DNA from: CAMCHP01 sp036835325
GTDB lineage: Bacteria > Bacteroidota > Bacteroidia > Flavobacteriales_D > Sanyastnellaceae
Length of the DNA: 10,179 nt
Reading direction: 5' to 3'
Assembly (NCBI GenBank): GCA_036835325.1
Contig: DAITMF010000078.1
Coordinates: forward strand, 1-10,179
The notes beneath the pieces are model-generated. The model searched no databases, was not told the origin of the DNA, and saw nothing but the letters and a program-made list of their open reading frames with translations. Both the position numbers and the translations under genes were made by a program. The stretch's first letter is position 1; every line of letters starts with the position of its first letter. Below, in pieces: positions 1 through 7,279 of the stretch.

Positions 1-1679
1 GTCCTGCCGATATGGATGTAACCACCGATGCCGGCTCTTGCTTCGCAACCGTTGATCTCGGCACTCCGGTGACCGACGACAACTGCGGTGTGGCTTCAGT
101 AAGCAACGATGCGCCTGCGCAGTTCGTGATTGGTACGACTACCGTAACCTGGACTGTGGTTGACAACTACGGCAACGCATCTACCTGTGAACAGAACGTA
201 TCCGTAAGCGACAATGAAAGCCCCATCATCAACTGTGTGGGTGCCATTGTAGTAACGGCCGACGCCGGGTTGTGTGAAGCATCCATCCAAATCCAAACCC
301 CTGAATTCACCGACAACTGCATGCCTGACGCGATCTTCAACAGCATCAACGGCACCAGCGACGCCAGCGGCAGCTACCCGGTAGGGCAAACCACCATTAC
401 CTGGACCGCCACTGACATCTACGGCAACACCGGTTTCTGCACCACCGTGGTTATTGTGACCGACGATGAGGCGCCTGTGATCGTGTGCCAAGCCGACATC
501 GCCATCACTGCCGAGCCAAGCGTTTGCGGAGCCCACGTAACCTACGCGTTGCCTGAGTTTACCGACAACTGCGCGGGCACCGAAATCGCACTGATCGCGG
601 GTCTTGAGAGCGGAGAGTTCTTCCCTGTGGGGATGACCACCGTGACCTACGAAGCGACCGATGCCGCCGGAAACACCGCTCAGTGCAGCTTCAACGTAAC
701 CGTAACCGATGACGAAGCACCTGCCATCGTGTGTGTGGATAATATCACCGTTGCCAACGACCTTGGTGCATGCGGCGCCGTTGTGGCCTACGACTTCCCA
801 ATCGCGACCGACAACTGTCAGGTGACCAGCGTTGAACTCACTCAAGGCCTCGCCTCAGGCAGCGTGTTCCCGGTTGGTTTGACCACCGTGGAGTACACCG
901 CAACCGACTTGGCCGGCAACACTACATCGTGCAGCTTCACTGTGGAGGTGCTCGATGAAGAAGCCCCAATCATCGTGAACTGCACTGCAAATGTGGTACA
1001 AACCAATGACGCCGGTGAATGCGGTGCCATCGTGACCTACGCGCTCGCCGAGGTGACCGATAACTGCGAAGTTGTAGAGCTTACCCTTGTAGAGGGCCTT
1101 GAGTCAGGTGAATTCTTCCCTGCGGGGATGACCACCGTAACCTACAGCTACACCGACGCTGCAGGAAACACCTCACTTTGCAGCTTCACTGTAGAAGTGT
1201 TGGATGAGGAAGCTCCAATCATCGAATGCATCGAAATGTTCGAAGTAGGCACCGACTTCGGCGTATGCGGCGCGAACGTGAACTTCCCGCTGCCTGCGGC
1301 CTACGACAACTGTGCGGGTGTCACCGTAGAAGTAACCGGCGCTATGCAACCCGGCGACTTCTTCGAGACCGGAGAAACCGTGGTAAGCTTCACCGCGACC
1401 GACGCATCAGGCAACACCGCCGAGTGTTCGTACACCGTGATCGTGATCGACATTGAAGCGCCGGTAATCGAATGTCCGGAAGACATCGTACAGGTTGATC
1501 CGCTCGTAGAGTTCGAAGACCCCATCTTCAGTGATAACTGCTGGGCAGGTTTAACCATGACCGAAGGATTGCCAAGCGGCAGCGAGTTCCCTCACGGCTA
1601 CACCACCGTTACCTTCGAGGCCGTTGACCTCGCCGGCAACCTCACCGAGTGCAGCTTCGAAGTGCTCATCAACACCCCT
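1..1679 (+). repeat. Tandem HYR-domain coding repeats, about 246-252 bases per unit
   Basis: In-frame units fall at about 1-236 (partial), 237-488, 489-734, 735-983, 984-1229, 1230-1475 and 1476-1679. Protein similarity is clear throughout. Nucleotide similarity is locally high: 620-650 and 1115-1145 differ at only two positions, and the unit ends at 930-976 and 1180-1225 encode the same SFTVEVLDEEAPII. The last unit is shorter because it lacks the stretch that carries the second cysteine. The units encode beta-sandwich modules forming a stalk. Boundaries are approximate. Confidence 0.85.
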
Positions 1680-2234
1680 CCGGTGGCTGAGAACGACAGT
1701 GCGAACTACGCCTGGAACGACGACCGAATCGTGATCGACGTGGTACTGAACGACTTCGACCCCGATGGCGACCCCATCACCGTAACCGACGCCTCTGCTG
1801 TACACGGCGACGTGCAAATCAGCTTCGGCAACCTGATCTACATCGCTCCCGATGGATGGTGCGGTACCGATACTGTGACCTACGTCCTCTGCGACAGCTT
1901 CAACGCCTGCGATACTGCGCTGGTGGTGATCGAAGTGGAGTGCGACTACGAGATCTTCATCCCCGAGGGCTTCTCGCCCAACGGTGACGGAGTGAACGAC
2001 ACTTTCGAAATCATCGGTTTGCACCGCTTTGCAGAGAACCGAGTAACAGTCTTCAACCGTTGGGGACGCAAGGTGTTTGACGCTGCCAACTACCAAAACG
2101 ACTGGGATGGCCGCTCACAAGACGCCCTCACCCTCGGCAACGGCATCCTCCCCGAAGGAACCTACTTCGTGGTGCTCGATTTGCCGGGAACCGGACTGAA
2201 GCCCGTGAAAGGATACGTGTACATCAACCACTAA
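1..2234 (+). CDS. Large secreted HYR-repeat surface protein with T9SS type B C-terminal sorting domain (5' end missing)
   Basis: The frame is open from base 3 with no start, so the gene begins upstream; the Met codon at 12 lies inside a repeat and is not a credible start. Numbering from that Met (740 residues), about six and a half HYR (immunoglobulin-like) units of roughly 82 residues fill 1-556. Each ends in a strand like 'DEEAPIIxC' and carries 'TDNC', 'FPVGxTTVxY' and 'ATDxAGNTxxCSF'. A cadherin/Big-like domain with 'VLNDFDPDGDPI' follows at about 557-645. The last 95 residues contain 'FIPEGFSPNGDGVNDTFEI', 'VFNRWGRKVFD', 'NDWDGR' and 'LPEGTYFVVLDL', the pattern of the gliding-motility-associated (CHU_C/type B) domain that directs export through the type IX system. 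The product is probably a cell-surface or released adhesin. The PorP/SprF gene 12 bases downstream fits, because type B cargo depends on such partners. Binding target and full length are unknown. Confidence 0.93.
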   Translation, partial: PADMDVTTDAGSCFATVDLGTPVTDDNCGVASVSNDAPAQFVIGTTTVTWTVVDNYGNASTCEQNVSVSDNESPIINCVGAIVVTADAGLCEASIQIQTPEFTDNCMPDAIFNSINGTSDASGSYPVGQTTITWTATDIYGNTGFCTTVVIVTDDEAPVIVCQADIAITAEPSVCGAHVTYALPEFTDNCAGTEIALIAGLESGEFFPVGMTTVTYEATDAAGNTAQCSFNVTVTDDEAPAIVCVDNITVANDLGACGAVVAYDFPIATDNCQVTSVELTQGLASGSVFPVGLTTVEYTATDLAGNTTSCSFTVEVLDEEAPIIVNCTANVVQTNDAGECGAIVTYALAEVTDNCEVVELTLVEGLESGEFFPAGMTTVTYSYTDAAGNTSLCSFTVEVLDEEAPIIECIEMFEVGTDFGVCGANVNFPLPAAYDNCAGVTVEVTGAMQPGDFFETGETVVSFTATDASGNTAECSYTVIVIDIEAPVIECPEDIVQVDPLVEFEDPIFSDNCWAGLTMTEGLPSGSEFPHGYTTVTFEAVDLAGNLTECSFEVLINTPPVAENDSANYAWNDDRIVIDVVLNDFDPDGDPITVTDASAVHGDVQISFGNLIYIAPDGWCGTDTVTYVLCDSFNACDTALVVIEVECDYEIFIPEGFSPNGDGVNDTFEIIGLHRFAENRVTVFNRWGRKVFDAANYQNDWDGRSQDALTLGNGILPEGTYFVVLDLPGTGLKPVKGYVYINH

Positions 2235-2246
2235 GAACTCAGAAAC

Positions 2247-3194
2247 ATGAAACGTTTTCTCTATACCCTCGTAACAGTTCTCGGAATCAGTGCCCCCGCA
2301 GCGCTTCTCGCTCAGCAAGATGCAATGCACGCACAAAACATTCTGAACCACCTGCGAATTAACCCAGCATACGCCGGCTACAAGGAAACCCCTACCGTGT
2401 CAGCCTTTCACCGCAGCCAATGGATTGGCTTCAAAGGTGCGCCCTCGACCCAAACGGTGTCGTTCGACGCTCCGCTGAAGCGCTCCAAGTTCTCGCTGGG
2501 CGGTTCGATTACGCACGACAAAATCGGACCCATCAGCACCCTCACCATCATGGGCGACGCCGCGGCGCGCGTCCAGGTGTCGCGAAAAGGCTTCGTGAGC
2601 TTCGGCTTAAAAGCGACCGGCTCGTTGTTGCAAGCCAATTTTACCGATGTGGCCCTTGTTTCAGGCCGCAACGGTGAAATCGACGAGCTCTTCGCTCAGA
2701 ATGCTCGATCAATGTTCATGCCAAACGTGGGTTTTGGGTTCTTCTTTAGCGACCCTGATCACTTCATTTCGCTGTCAATTCCTCGTCTGCTCAGCAACCG
2801 CCTCCGCACCAGCGCAGGTGAAATGACAGTGGCTGACTTGGGTATTTTGCAGCAAGTGGGCTACTTCAGCGCAGGCAAGATGTTCAAGATTGACCGCACC
2901 TTCAAGTTCCAACCGGCGTTGATGGTACGCGCACAACAAAATGCGCCAATCTCCATCGGTGTCAACGGAAACCTGATCATCGCCGATGCCATCAAAGCGG
3001 GCGTGTTCTACTACTACAAAGAAGTGGCGGGTGCATTCATCCAATACGACCTCGATAAACGCTTGAAAATCGGATACTCGCTTGACTTGGCGACCAACCG
3101 CCTCATCACCACCAACTTCGGCAGCCATGAAATCATGGTGTCGTACATGGTGAAAGAGAAGCGCCGCCGCATCGTGTACCCGCGCTATTTCTGA
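2247..3194 (+). CDS. PorP/SprF family type IX secretion system outer-membrane protein
   Basis: The 315-residue product is close to the usual family length of about 300-330. Residues 1-22 form a signal peptide (basic start MKR, hydrophobic core, likely cleavage after LLAQ). Family hallmarks are 'INPAYAG' at 38-44, 'RSQWIGFKGAP' at 56-66, and the closing strand 'FGSHEIMVSY' at 291-300 followed by a basic tail ending in PRYF. The alternating beta-strand pattern in between suits an outer-membrane barrel. Family members such as SprF of Flavobacterium johnsoniae are needed to secrete and attach type B-domain proteins such as SprB. The start follows the upstream stop by 12 bases behind an A-rich leader, so the two genes are almost certainly cotranscribed. 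I infer this PorP paralogue is dedicated to the HYR protein upstream. Whether it is instead the core PorP of the secretion machine cannot be told from sequence alone. Confidence 0.93.
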   Translation: MKRFLYTLVTVLGISAPAALLAQQDAMHAQNILNHLRINPAYAGYKETPTVSAFHRSQWIGFKGAPSTQTVSFDAPLKRSKFSLGGSITHDKIGPISTLTIMGDAAARVQVSRKGFVSFGLKATGSLLQANFTDVALVSGRNGEIDELFAQNARSMFMPNVGFGFFFSDPDHFISLSIPRLLSNRLRTSAGEMTVADLGILQQVGYFSAGKMFKIDRTFKFQPALMVRAQQNAPISIGVNGNLIIADAIKAGVFYYYKEVAGAFIQYDLDKRLKIGYSLDLATNRLITTNFGSHEIMVSYMVKEKRRRIVYPRYF

Positions 3195-3226
3195 CGCTTT
3201 TTCTCTCCATACACACACAACACACC

Positions 3227-5395
3227 ATGAACACCAAACATTTCACTTTAGCGCTTTTTGCCTCGCTTTTCAGCTTCGCAGGATGGGGACAGACGAGTGC
3301 CAGCGATCGAGCTGACAAACTGTTTGACAAGTTCAACTACGCTGAAGCGCTCGACGAATACTTCTACCAGCACGAACGCGACACGGCCGACGTGCACGTA
3401 AACCGCCAGATTGGTTTGTGCTTTCGCAAACTCGGCTTAATCGCCCAAAGTACAGAGTGGTTCTGGAAGGTTATCGATGAGGGCACGCCCACACCCGATG
3501 ACAAACTCCACTATGCAGAGGGCTTGCGCGCTTCGGGCGAGTACGACCAGGCCGTGTTCTGGTACCGCCGATACAAGAACGAACGGCCCGAAGATCGCCG
3601 TGCGCAACTGCACCTCAGCAACCCCATGTACTACGAAAACTTGCTGGCCGATTCGCTTCGCTACGACATGCACCACCTTGAGGTCAACACCGATCGGCCA
3701 TCGTTCGGGATGACCGCATTCAACGACCGCTTTGTGTTCAGCTCAGCCGGCGTTAGCAACTTCGCCGGACAAACCGATGGCGAAAGCGAACTCGCTTACC
3801 TCGACCTCTACACCTGCGACATCGACGAACGAGGTGAGTTCATCAACATTGAGCCGCTTGAGGGCGAAGTCGACAGCCGCTACCACGATGGTCCGGCGTG
3901 CTTCGATGCCACCAACCAACTCATGTACATCACCCGTAACAACATGAAGGGCAACAAGCCTGTGTACGACAAGTCGGGCACGGCCAACCTCAAAATCTAC
4001 ACCTACCGTCTTGACCACAAAGGCTGGGTAAGCGTTCCCGAATTGCCATTTAACAGTCCTGAATACTCCGTCGGTCACCCATCGGTAAGTCCCGATGGTG
4101 CCTTCATCATCTTCGTATCGAACATGCCCGGCGGCTTCGGAGGCACTGACCTCTACCTTTCATACCGCGAAGGGGAAGGATGGAGCCAACCGATTAACCT
4201 TGGTCCCGAAATCAATACCGAAGGCAGCGAGATGTTTCCGTACATCAGCAAGAACGGACATTTGTACTTCTCATCTGACGGCCATGCCGGCTTGGGCGGG
4301 ATGGACTTGTTCGTGGCGATCTCAGCGAGCAAGAACGGCAAACTGCAATTCGAGCAGCCCATCAACTTCGGCGCTCCCGTGAACTCGCGCTTCGATGATT
4401 TCAGCTTGTACTACAACGAAGCCGATGAATGGGGCTACTTCGCCAGCAACCGCGGTGGTTTGGGCCGCGATAACCTCTACCGTTTTACCCGCAAACAGTT
4501 CACCCACCAGATTTACGCCGCCGCGCTTTCATCGCGCGAACACGTGAGTTTGGCATCGCGAAACATCCGCTTGCGCACGGTATCGACCGGACTTGACAGT
4601 TTGTTGCGCCTCGATGAAACCGGCAGCTTCCGTGCTTTGTGCGAAGCAGGTGAGTCGTACGAAGTGTACCTCGGCGAAACCGCCATGGCAGGCGAAAAGG
4701 CCGTGGTGGCCTTCAGCATCGATGAGAAACTCCTCGAGACCTACCGTTACGGAGGCCTCTTAATGATTGACAAAGATGACCTGCTCATTGCAGGTTTGAT
4801 CAAGGAGCGTGTTCTTGCGCTTCCGGTTGTTGACTTCGCGGCTGCTACCGGCAACAACATCCTTGAGCGCTTGCAAAAGCTCCGCGACTCAGCGAAACTG
4901 TTGAGCAACGCCGAGTATGATGACCTCAGCACCGCCGGCCTAATTGACGACAGCGAGCTCGAAGCCATGTTCTCAGGCCAAGACGACGCGGCTGCTGCAC
5001 TTAACCGTGAAATCACCGAGCAACGACTCAACAACGTTCATTACGGATTCGACAGCTACGCCATCCGCTCGTCAGAGCGAAGCAAAGTAGCCGCACTTAC
5101 CGAAATCCTTCAAGAGAACCAAGAAGCGCGTGTGGTCATCAAAGCCCACACCGACTCACGCGGTAACGAAAACTACAACCTCTTGCTCTCCATGCGCCGT
5201 GCGAAAAGCCTGAAAGAGGCCCTCACGCAGCGCGGAGTCGACGAATCGCGCATTAAAATTGCCTGGGTGGGCAGTTCTGAGCTCCTCGTTGATTGCGGAA
5301 GCAAACCGTGCTCGCAAGCCGATCATGCGCTCAACCGCCGCGCTGAAATCGTGGTGATTAGCGAGAGCAGCCGTGCACAGGTCGAAGGCGAGTAA
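3227..5395 (+). CDS. OmpA-family protein with TPR and PD40 propeller domains (PorE-like, type IX secretion/gliding associated)
   Basis: The product has 722 residues. Residues 1-21 are a signal peptide ending GWGQ with no lipobox cysteine. A TPR-like helical region spans about 25-130. PD40/WD40-like propeller strands run about 155-425, with 'PSVSPDGAFIIFVSN', 'GGTDLYLSY', 'LGPEINTEGSEMFPYIS', 'LYFSSDGHAGLGGMDLF' and 'YFASNRGGLGRDNLY'. Residues about 440-500 resemble a carboxypeptidase-regulatory-like beta fold, and a less conserved helical stretch lies at about 505-600. The OmpA C-terminal domain is at about 603-712: 'HYGFDSYAI', 'KAHTDSRGNENYN', 'LSMRRAKSL' and 'NRRAEIVV'. Asp643 and Arg658 sit where OmpA binds diaminopimelate of peptidoglycan. 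This domain order matches PorE-like proteins thought to tie the type IX machinery to the cell wall. The gap to the PorP gene is 32 bases, so the two are probably in one operon. Orthology to PorE itself is not proven; paralogues of this architecture are common in the phylum. Confidence 0.9.
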   Translation: MNTKHFTLALFASLFSFAGWGQTSASDRADKLFDKFNYAEALDEYFYQHERDTADVHVNRQIGLCFRKLGLIAQSTEWFWKVIDEGTPTPDDKLHYAEGLRASGEYDQAVFWYRRYKNERPEDRRAQLHLSNPMYYENLLADSLRYDMHHLEVNTDRPSFGMTAFNDRFVFSSAGVSNFAGQTDGESELAYLDLYTCDIDERGEFINIEPLEGEVDSRYHDGPACFDATNQLMYITRNNMKGNKPVYDKSGTANLKIYTYRLDHKGWVSVPELPFNSPEYSVGHPSVSPDGAFIIFVSNMPGGFGGTDLYLSYREGEGWSQPINLGPEINTEGSEMFPYISKNGHLYFSSDGHAGLGGMDLFVAISASKNGKLQFEQPINFGAPVNSRFDDFSLYYNEADEWGYFASNRGGLGRDNLYRFTRKQFTHQIYAAALSSREHVSLASRNIRLRTVSTGLDSLLRLDETGSFRALCEAGESYEVYLGETAMAGEKAVVAFSIDEKLLETYRYGGLLMIDKDDLLIAGLIKERVLALPVVDFAAATGNNILERLQKLRDSAKLLSNAEYDDLSTAGLIDDSELEAMFSGQDDAAAALNREITEQRLNNVHYGFDSYAIRSSERSKVAALTEILQENQEARVVIKAHTDSRGNENYNLLLSMRRAKSLKEALTQRGVDESRIKIAWVGSSELLVDCGSKPCSQADHALNRRAEIVVISESSRAQVEGE

Positions 5396-5406
5396 TTACA
5401 CCTTCG
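5383..5406. other. Inverted repeat across abutting convergent stop codons
   Basis: CGAAGG at 5383-5388 is exactly complementary to CCTTCG at 5401-5406, with a 12-base loop that holds both stop codons (TAA of the OmpA-family gene at 5393-5395, and TTA at 5396-5398, the reverse of the pyk stop). An 8-base palindrome GTAATTAC sits in the loop at 5392-5399. Neither side has a T-tract, so this is at best a weak bidirectional terminator. It may simply be chance within coding sequence. Confidence 0.35.
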
Positions 5407-6829
5407 TGAGCTTCAGCATGTTGGTCATGCCCTGCTCTGAAATTGGAATGCTCGCAATGTTGATGATGAGATCGCCCTCTTTGATGTGACCGGCCTTTTT
5501 CAGAATGTACTTGATGTCGGCAATCGTGTGATCGGTTGACACCATCTTGTCGTAGTAGAAGGCCTTGACGCCCCAAACGAGGTTCATTTGGGTGAGGATT
5601 TTCTTGTTGCCCGTAAACACGAAGGTGGCAGCCCGCGGACGCTGGCTCGACACCTTGAAGCCCGTATACCCTGAGAAGGTCATCGTTACAATCGCTTTCG
5701 CGTCAACGCGTTTGGCCAAACGGCATGCATTGTAGCAAATCGAGTCGGAGATGTACCGGTCTTCGGTTGATTCGGCAGGTATTTGCTCGTGGTAGTAGAT
5801 GCGGTCGCCTACCTCGACCTCGCGCACGATGCGCGCCATGGTGCGGATAACCTCAACGGGAAATTTGCCCACACTCGTTTCGCCTGAAAGCATAACGGCA
5901 TCGGCACCATCAAGCACGGCATTGGCCACGTCGTTCACTTCTGCACGGGTTGGCGTGATGCTGGTGATCATGCTCTCCATCATTTGCGTGGCCACGATCA
6001 CAGGCTTGGAGTTGTGGATGCACTTGTCAACCAACATTTTCTGCACCAAAGGCACGCGTTCCATCGGGATTTCAACACCGAGGTCGCCGCGTGCCACCAT
6101 CAGCGCATCGGTTTCTTTCACGATCTCATCAATGCCGTCGATCGCTTCAGGCTTTTCGATTTTCGCGACGATGCGGCTGTGCTTCTCGCGGTCTTTGATG
6201 ATGTGCTTCAACTCGATGATGTCGCGGGCTGAGCGCACAAACGAAAGGCCGATCCAGTCAACGTTGTGCTCAAGCGCAAAGTCGAGGTCAGCCAGGTCTT
6301 TTTTGGTCAAGCACGGCAATGAAATGGCCGTGTTGGGCAGGTTGATGCCCTTGCGTGATGACAGGATGCCGCCGTGGGTGATTTCGCACTCCACTTCGTC
6401 TTTGCCATTGGTTTTGGTCACTTTCAGATGGAGTTTCCCATCGTCGAGCAGCACGGCTTCGCCCGGCTTTACGTCGGCCGCGAAGTTGGTATAGTTGGTT
6501 GACACGCGCTCGGCAGTGCCTTCTTGTTCTTTGGTGGTGATGACGATGGTTTTGCCTTTGACCAGCTCAACGCCGTTGTCTTTCACCATGCCGATGCGCA
6601 GCTTGGGGCCTTGCAAGTCGGCAAGAAGGGCGGTTGCGGTGCCAAGTTCGGCATCGATTTCGCGCACAGTGCGGATCACGCCCTCGTGCACCTCGTATTC
6701 TCCGTGCGAGAAATTCAAGCGCACAACGTCAACGCCTTCGCGGATCATTTCACGCAACACCTCTTTGGGTGTGCTGGCCGGACCGATGGTCGCGACAATT
6801 TTCGTTCGTTTCATCATCATCTTATTCAT
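5396..6829 (-). CDS. pyk: Pyruvate kinase
   Basis: The enzyme converts phosphoenolpyruvate and ADP to pyruvate and ATP, the last step of glycolysis, in the cytoplasm. With the ATG at 6829 the protein has 477 residues, a normal bacterial length. Visible motifs are 'KRTKIVATIGPAS' near the N-terminus, 'RLNFSHG', 'DLQGPKLRIG' at about 71-80, the signature 'IVAKIEKPEAIDGIDEI' with catalytic Lys223, 'MVARGDLGVEIP' at about 244-255, 'ATQMMESM', 'PTRAEVNDVANAV' and 'DAVMLSGETSVGKFP'. The C-terminal domain follows from about 355. The start is ambiguous: in-frame ATGs occur at 6829, 6820, 6817 and 6814, and a TTG at 6832. The ATG at 6829 overlaps the end of the upstream gene by 8 bases, while the one at 6820 follows its TAA by one base. 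Either implies translational coupling. It is the last gene of the acpP operon and meets the opposing OmpA-family gene stop to stop. The cation-site residues suggest activity without K+ (see findings). Confidence 0.97.
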   Translation of the reverse strand: MNKMMMKRTKIVATIGPASTPKEVLREMIREGVDVVRLNFSHGEYEVHEGVIRTVREIDAELGTATALLADLQGPKLRIGMVKDNGVELVKGKTIVITTKEQEGTAERVSTNYTNFAADVKPGEAVLLDDGKLHLKVTKTNGKDEVECEITHGGILSSRKGINLPNTAISLPCLTKKDLADLDFALEHNVDWIGLSFVRSARDIIELKHIIKDREKHSRIVAKIEKPEAIDGIDEIVKETDALMVARGDLGVEIPMERVPLVQKMLVDKCIHNSKPVIVATQMMESMITSITPTRAEVNDVANAVLDGADAVMLSGETSVGKFPVEVIRTMARIVREVEVGDRIYYHEQIPAESTEDRYISDSICYNACRLAKRVDAKAIVTMTFSGYTGFKVSSQRPRAATFVFTGNKKILTQMNLVWGVKAFYYDKMVSTDHTIADIKYILKKAGHIKEGDLIINIASIPISEQGMTNMLKLTKV

Positions 6830-7235
6830 CAAATATCAGATTGCCACGCGATTTAAGCGTTTCAATCGGAAAAGTGTAGCACCCCAATACCGGGGCAATT
6901 CGGCGAAGTTCAATCAACACCTGCTGTGCGTTTACGTGGTCGTAATCTTCAACGAGCAGCAAATAATCAAACTTCTTCAATTCCGGAACCAGTACCCCGT
7001 CTTCGTCTTTGTTGACGGTGAGTATCCAGCCCGCTTGCGTTAGTTCGTCACGGTAACGAAAGTAGTCGAATCCGAGTGATCGTTCCTTTCTTTTTACCAG
7101 CTGTTCTCCACTGTAGCCGAGGCTCAGCTTCAGGGTTTTGTTCAGGTGCCAGCACAGCGTGTGCGGCGGTTCTGACGATACTAGGCCGAAAAGTAGGCAC
7201 GAAAACGCGTATTCCTCATCGAGACGGTGCTTCAT
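6822..7235 (-). CDS. IPExxxVDY family protein, function unknown
   Basis: This is a 137-residue soluble protein without a signal peptide or membrane helix. The family is named for a short motif seen here as 'VPELKKFDYLL' at about 83-93, with conservative changes from IPExxxVDY. The ATG at 7235 follows the rnc stop by 40 bases, and the TAA lies inside the start region of pyk. Small proteins of this family are typically found between rnc and pyk in Bacteroidota, and the position supports the call more strongly than the degenerate motif. No function is established. Conserved linkage with RNase III and pyruvate kinase could suggest a role in RNA processing or expression of its neighbours, but nothing in the residues shows this. 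The protein is rich in Leu, Glu and Lys with alternating beta/alpha character. Confidence 0.85.
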   Translation of the reverse strand: MKHRLDEEYAFSCLLFGLVSSEPPHTLCWHLNKTLKLSLGYSGEQLVKRKERSLGFDYFRYRDELTQAGWILTVNKDEDGVLVPELKKFDYLLLVEDYDHVNAQQVLIELRRIAPVLGCYTFPIETLKSRGNLIFDE

Positions 7236-7250
7236 AACGCAAGGTTAAAG

Positions 7251-7279
7251 GTAGTAAGTGTACTTCAAACACTTATTAC
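7251..7279 (-). other. Intercistronic hairpin after rnc
   Basis: Read on the minus strand, GTAATAAGTGT is followed by a 7-base loop and ACACTTACTAC. This gives 11-base arms with 10 pairs and one A-C mismatch. The first arm begins at the last base of the final rnc sense codon and includes its two consecutive stop codons (TAA TAA). The second arm ends 15 bases before the ATG of the next gene. The bases that follow (CTTTAACC) are not a T-tract, so a classical intrinsic terminator is unlikely. An RNA processing or stability element is more plausible, possibly a target of RNase III itself. Confidence 0.55.

Noticed and set aside
96..845. Open frame of 249 codons on the minus strand within the HYR repeats
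   Set aside because: It is antisense to strongly supported repeat-coding sequence, and its translation is low-complexity (Val/Gly/His-rich) with repeated fragments mirroring the HYR units.
1551..2096. Open frame of 181 codons on the minus strand under the Big-like and type B domains
   Set aside because: It is antisense to a well-recognised domain pair, has no motif of its own, and its composition is typical of a shadow frame in GC-rich coding DNA.
3227..5395. Naming the OmpA/PD40 gene porE
   Set aside because: Domain order fits, but many paralogues share it, and the core PorE cannot be told apart without a tree.
5383..5406. Calling the inverted repeat a firm bidirectional terminator
   Set aside because: The stem is only six pairs with a 12-base loop and no T-tract on either side, so it is listed only as an inverted repeat.
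5799..6494. Open frame of 231 codons on the plus strand opposite pyk
   Set aside because: It is Ser/Thr/Met-rich sequence antisense to conserved pyruvate kinase motifs, with no recognisable domain or start signal.
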